Under the pieces are notes generated by a model. The model was given only the letters and a program-made list of their open reading frames with translations, had not been told where the DNA came from and made no database searches. Shown in pieces: positions 13,184 to 15,617 of a stretch of DNA of 15,617 nucleotides. The stretch covers positions 1 to 15,617 of the forward strand of contig JALQUD010000012.1 of the NCBI GenBank assembly GCA_023268595.1, written 5' to 3'. The first letter of the stretch is position 1. Every line of letters starts with the position of its first letter. This DNA comes from Candidatus Saccharimonadia bacterium. Lineage in GTDB: Bacteria > Patescibacteriota > Saccharimonadia > Saccharimonadales > UBA4665. Both the position numbers and the translations under genes were made by a program.

Positions 13184-13188
13184 TAGAT

Positions 13189-15000
13189 ATGGATGCGGTC
13201 GAAGATATCAAAGCCCGGTTAAACATCGAGGACGTCGTTGGGGAGTACGTCCAGCTTAAGCGTTCCGGTCGTAATTTCAAGGGGTTAAGCCCGTTCGCCA
13301 ACGAGCGGACGCCAAGCTTCATGGTCAGCCCGGAAAAGCAGATCTGGCACGATTTCAGTAGCGGCAAAGGTGGTAATGTCTTCGGCTTCATCATGGAAGT
13401 GGAAGGCATGGACTTCAAGGAGGCGCTGGAGCATCTGGCTCAGAAGGCCGGTGTCGACTTGTCGCAGTACCGTGGACGGCGAGGTGGTGGTAACAGCCAG
13501 CAGAAGGACCGGTTATACGAAGCGCTCGACCTGGCGGCCAAGTTCTACCAAGTGCAGTTCAGTAAGACCAAAGAAGCATACGAATACATCCTAGGTAAAC
13601 GCCAGTTCAGCAAGCAGACGGCTTTGGAATGGCGTATCGGCTACGCGCCGTCCGGCAACGGCGGACAGACGTTGTTCAAGTTCATGATGTCCAAAGGTTT
13701 CACGCCCGACGAACTGCAAAAGGCCGGCCTGGCCGTCAAGCGGCGCTATGGCAGCGGTGGTTACGGCGATATGTTCCGCGGCCGCATCACGCTGCCGTTG
13801 CAGGACCCGCACGGCCGGGTGGTCGGTTTCACGGCGCGTCTGCTCAAGGATGACCCGGATTCACCTAAGTACATCAACACGCCGCAGACGTTGTTGTACG
13901 ACAAGTCACGGCATGTCTATGGGCTGCACCTGGCCAAGGAGTCGATACGCAAAAGCGGCTTCGTGGTGCTGGTAGAGGGCAACTTGGACGTAGTGGCCAG
14001 CCACCAGGCAGGTGTACGGCAAGTCGTCGCCACGGCAGGGACGGCACTGACCGAACCGAACCTGAAAGCACTCAGCCGCTTCACCGGTGACGTGCGCCTG
14101 AGCTTCGATGCCGACAAGGCCGGCATCGCCGCTACCGAACGGACCATACCGATCGCCAGCAAGACCGGCGTATCGCTGAGCATCATTTCCATCCCGAGCG
14201 GCAAGGATCCGGATGAGCTGATCAAGCAGAGTGCCGACACCTGGCGTGCCGTCATCGACAAGCAGCAATATGCGCTTGATTGGCTGATGGACCGTTATAA
14301 GGCTGAACTCGATCTGACGACCGCCCAGGGCAAGAAGCAGTTCAGCGATGTGTTATTGCCGGTCATCCGCAAGTTGCAGGACAGCGTGGAGCAGGACCAT
14401 TACATGGTCGAGGTCGCCAAGGTGCTCGGCGTCAGCCGTGATGCGCTGGACAAGAAGCTGGTCAAACAGCCGGGCAGGGAAGCCAAGCCGGCCATGAAGA
14501 AGCCCAAACGCCAGCCGGTCACGCCCGACCAGGCTCAGAAGACCGACATCGAGTACCGCCGGACCCAGGACCACCTGATATCACTGCTGTTATCGTATCC
14601 GGCGCTCAGGCCACAGGCTTCGCTGTTGCAGGAAGAGATGTTTACCACGGGCCAGGCCAAATATGTCTTCCGGTATCTCAAGCAGCGACCTGACTTTTCA
14701 GGCACTATCGCCGACATGGGCAACGGGCTGACCGAGCAACAGGTGCAAAGTTTGCTGGATTATGCTAAAATATTAGTATTACAACGTGAGGAGCTGTACG
14801 GCAACGTCGAAACATTAGAACTCGGCTACGAAGTGAACCGTCTACAGGCTCGATTGATCGAACAATACATCAAACAACGAAAACAACAGCTGACCGCCCA
14901 GCTCGATGGCGCCGATGAAGAGACCATGCGGCGCATATTGACCGAGGTGAAGGAGCTGGATACCCTATTGCATCAATCCCAAGGAGGAAGACGTGGCTAA
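13189..15000 (+). CDS. dnaG: DNA primase DnaG with degenerate zinc site
   Basis: 603 residues, usual length. Makes the RNA primers for replication and works with DnaB helicase. The N-terminal domain is alignable (VVGEYVQLKRSGRNFKG, NERTPSFMVSPEKQIWHDF), but the four zinc ligands (C40, H43, C61, C64 in E. coli) are S34, A37, D55 and S58 here at identical spacing. The whole protein has no cysteine. The TOPRIM catalytic core is intact (VLVEGNLDVVA, about 263-273, and SFDADKAGIAA), as is the RNA polymerase domain before it (GRITLPLQDPHGRVVGFTAR). A Lys/Pro-rich linker (about 425-445) precedes the C-terminal helicase-interaction domain, which is helical and Gln-rich. The start is set by the conserved N-terminus. 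It overlaps rpoD by 8 nt. Confidence 0.95.
   Translation: MDAVEDIKARLNIEDVVGEYVQLKRSGRNFKGLSPFANERTPSFMVSPEKQIWHDFSSGKGGNVFGFIMEVEGMDFKEALEHLAQKAGVDLSQYRGRRGGGNSQQKDRLYEALDLAAKFYQVQFSKTKEAYEYILGKRQFSKQTALEWRIGYAPSGNGGQTLFKFMMSKGFTPDELQKAGLAVKRRYGSGGYGDMFRGRITLPLQDPHGRVVGFTARLLKDDPDSPKYINTPQTLLYDKSRHVYGLHLAKESIRKSGFVVLVEGNLDVVASHQAGVRQVVATAGTALTEPNLKALSRFTGDVRLSFDADKAGIAATERTIPIASKTGVSLSIISIPSGKDPDELIKQSADTWRAVIDKQQYALDWLMDRYKAELDLTTAQGKKQFSDVLLPVIRKLQDSVEQDHYMVEVAKVLGVSRDALDKKLVKQPGREAKPAMKKPKRQPVTPDQAQKTDIEYRRTQDHLISLLLSYPALRPQASLLQEEMFTTGQAKYVFRYLKQRPDFSGTIADMGNGLTEQQVQSLLDYAKILVLQREELYGNVETLELGYEVNRLQARLIEQYIKQRKQQLTAQLDGADEETMRRILTEVKELDTLLHQSQGGRRG
14981..14987 (+). promoter_or_regulatory. 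Shine-Dalgarno AAGGAGG for rpoD inside dnaG
   Basis: AAGGAGG within the last dnaG codons stands 5 nt before the GTG at 14993. It fixes the rpoD start and makes the translation of the sigma factor depend on ribosomes finishing dnaG, or at least lets it restart there. Confidence 0.85.
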
Positions 15001-15617
15001 GAAGACCAACGACGAAGCGTCGGCTAAGAAGCCGGCCGCCAAGACGGCCAAGACCGGTAAGGCCGGCAAGGCTGGAAAGAGCACCAAAGCTGCGAAGCCT
15101 GAGGCTGTCATCGACGTGGCACAGGCAAAGCAGAATCTCGTAGAGAAAGCCAAGAAGGACGGGTCGATTGACCAGCAGACCATCTTCGCGGCGATCCCGG
15201 ATGTGCCGGCCAACGCTGAAGCGCTCGAGCAACTGTATGCCGAGCTGGCCGATTCGAGCATCGAAATCACCGCGACCGAAGCCGCTCCCGTTGAGCTGAG
15301 CGATGAGTGGGCCGAAGAAGAAATCGAAGAAGAGGAAGCTGTCCCGGACCGCGTGTACGTCGATGATGACGTGGCTGACGACTCCGTCCGCCTGTATCTG
15401 CGCGAAATTGGTAAGATTCCGCTGTTGAGCGCCGAGGAAGAGCTGGACCTGGCCCAGAAAGTCGTCGCCGGTGACAAGCGTGCCAAGGACAAGATGGCTG
15501 AGGCTAACATGCGTCTGGTGGTGTCCATCGCCAAACGTTACGTCGGCCGTGGCCTGGACCTACTGGATCTGATCCAGGAAGGTAACACCGGCTTACTGCG
15601 TGCCGTCGAGAAGTTCG
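14993..15617 (+). CDS. rpoD: Primary RNA polymerase sigma factor (sigma-70), 5' part
   Basis: 208 residues are visible before the right edge; the frame stays open. Residues 1-36 form a Lys/Ala/Gly-rich tail with 11 lysines, like histone H1 tails. Then comes a region 1.1-like helical segment (AKQNLVEKAKKDGSIDQQTIF), an acidic patch (EWAEEEIEEEEA), region 1.2 (DDSVRLYLREIGKIPLLSAEEELDLA), and the start of region 2 (ANMRLVVSIAKRYVGRGLDLLDLIQEGNTGLLRAVEKF), the beta'-clamp and -10-binding part. It directs RNA polymerase to housekeeping promoters, including presumably those listed here. GTG start with AAGGAGG upstream, 8-nt overlap with dnaG: the conserved dnaG-rpoD pairing of the macromolecular synthesis operon. 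Confidence 0.96.
   Translation, partial: MAKKTNDEASAKKPAAKTAKTGKAGKAGKSTKAAKPEAVIDVAQAKQNLVEKAKKDGSIDQQTIFAAIPDVPANAEALEQLYAELADSSIEITATEAAPVELSDEWAEEEIEEEEAVPDRVYVDDDVADDSVRLYLREIGKIPLLSAEEELDLAQKVVAGDKRAKDKMAEANMRLVVSIAKRYVGRGLDLLDLIQEGNTGLLRAVEKF

Noticed and set aside
1..15617. Recoding of UGA as glycine, as in some CPR groups
   Set aside because: TGA serves as the terminal stop of pgi, the 199-aa gene and the DUF4352 gene, and no conserved protein is interrupted by an in-frame TGA.
1..15617. CRISPR arrays, insertion sequences, tRNA or rRNA genes
   Set aside because: No regularly spaced repeats, transposase motifs, terminal inverted repeats or RNA gene cores were seen on reading both strands; no gap between genes exceeds about 150 bases.

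Overview
The window most resembles a member of Candidatus Saccharibacteria (TM7, Patescibacteria/CPR). This rests on the family-level look of the proteins: a compact GroEL ending in a GGM tail, a primase whose N-terminal zinc ligands are replaced, and several small membrane proteins with long Pro/Gln-rich cytoplasmic tails. Genes are densely packed and GC-rich. UGA is used as a normal stop (pgi, the 199-aa protein, the DUF4352 protein), which argues against the UGA=Gly groups Absconditabacteria and Gracilibacteria. The taxonomic call is inference from memory and was not searched.

Layout from left to right: the 3' end of groEL with a strong hairpin; a small single-pass membrane protein; a convergent Pro/Ala-rich 199-aa protein separated from it by a bidirectional terminator; a PMI-like cupin protein convergent with glucose-6-phosphate isomerase (pgi); a divergent two-component pair (OmpR-type regulator plus a histidine kinase without room for HAMP); a DUF1361 membrane protein convergent with a Pro/Gln-rich DUF4352 membrane protein; argS and msrB; an HxlR-type regulator divergent from an NADPH-dependent FMN reductase; orn overlapping a small MmcQ/YjbR protein, which meets a convergent Pro/Gln-rich membrane protein at a shared CTAG; and finally dnaG overlapping rpoD, which runs off the right edge.

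Most of this is housekeeping: protein folding, glycolysis, tRNA charging, RNA decay, replication priming and the main sigma factor. The accessory parts are a redox set (MsrB, HxlR, FMN reductase), one sensor-regulator pair, and surface-anchored proteins of unknown role.

The main observation is about gene starts. Five genes (argS, msrB, orn, the DUF1361 gene from its second ATG, and the 355-aa Pro/Gln-rich gene) have a -10 hexamer ending exactly 7 nt before the ATG. Two more (the 121-aa protein and dnaG) have one 5-13 nt before. This predicts leaderless mRNAs beside genes with ordinary Shine-Dalgarno leaders. The second observation is that DnaG has lost all four zinc ligands and contains no cysteine at all.
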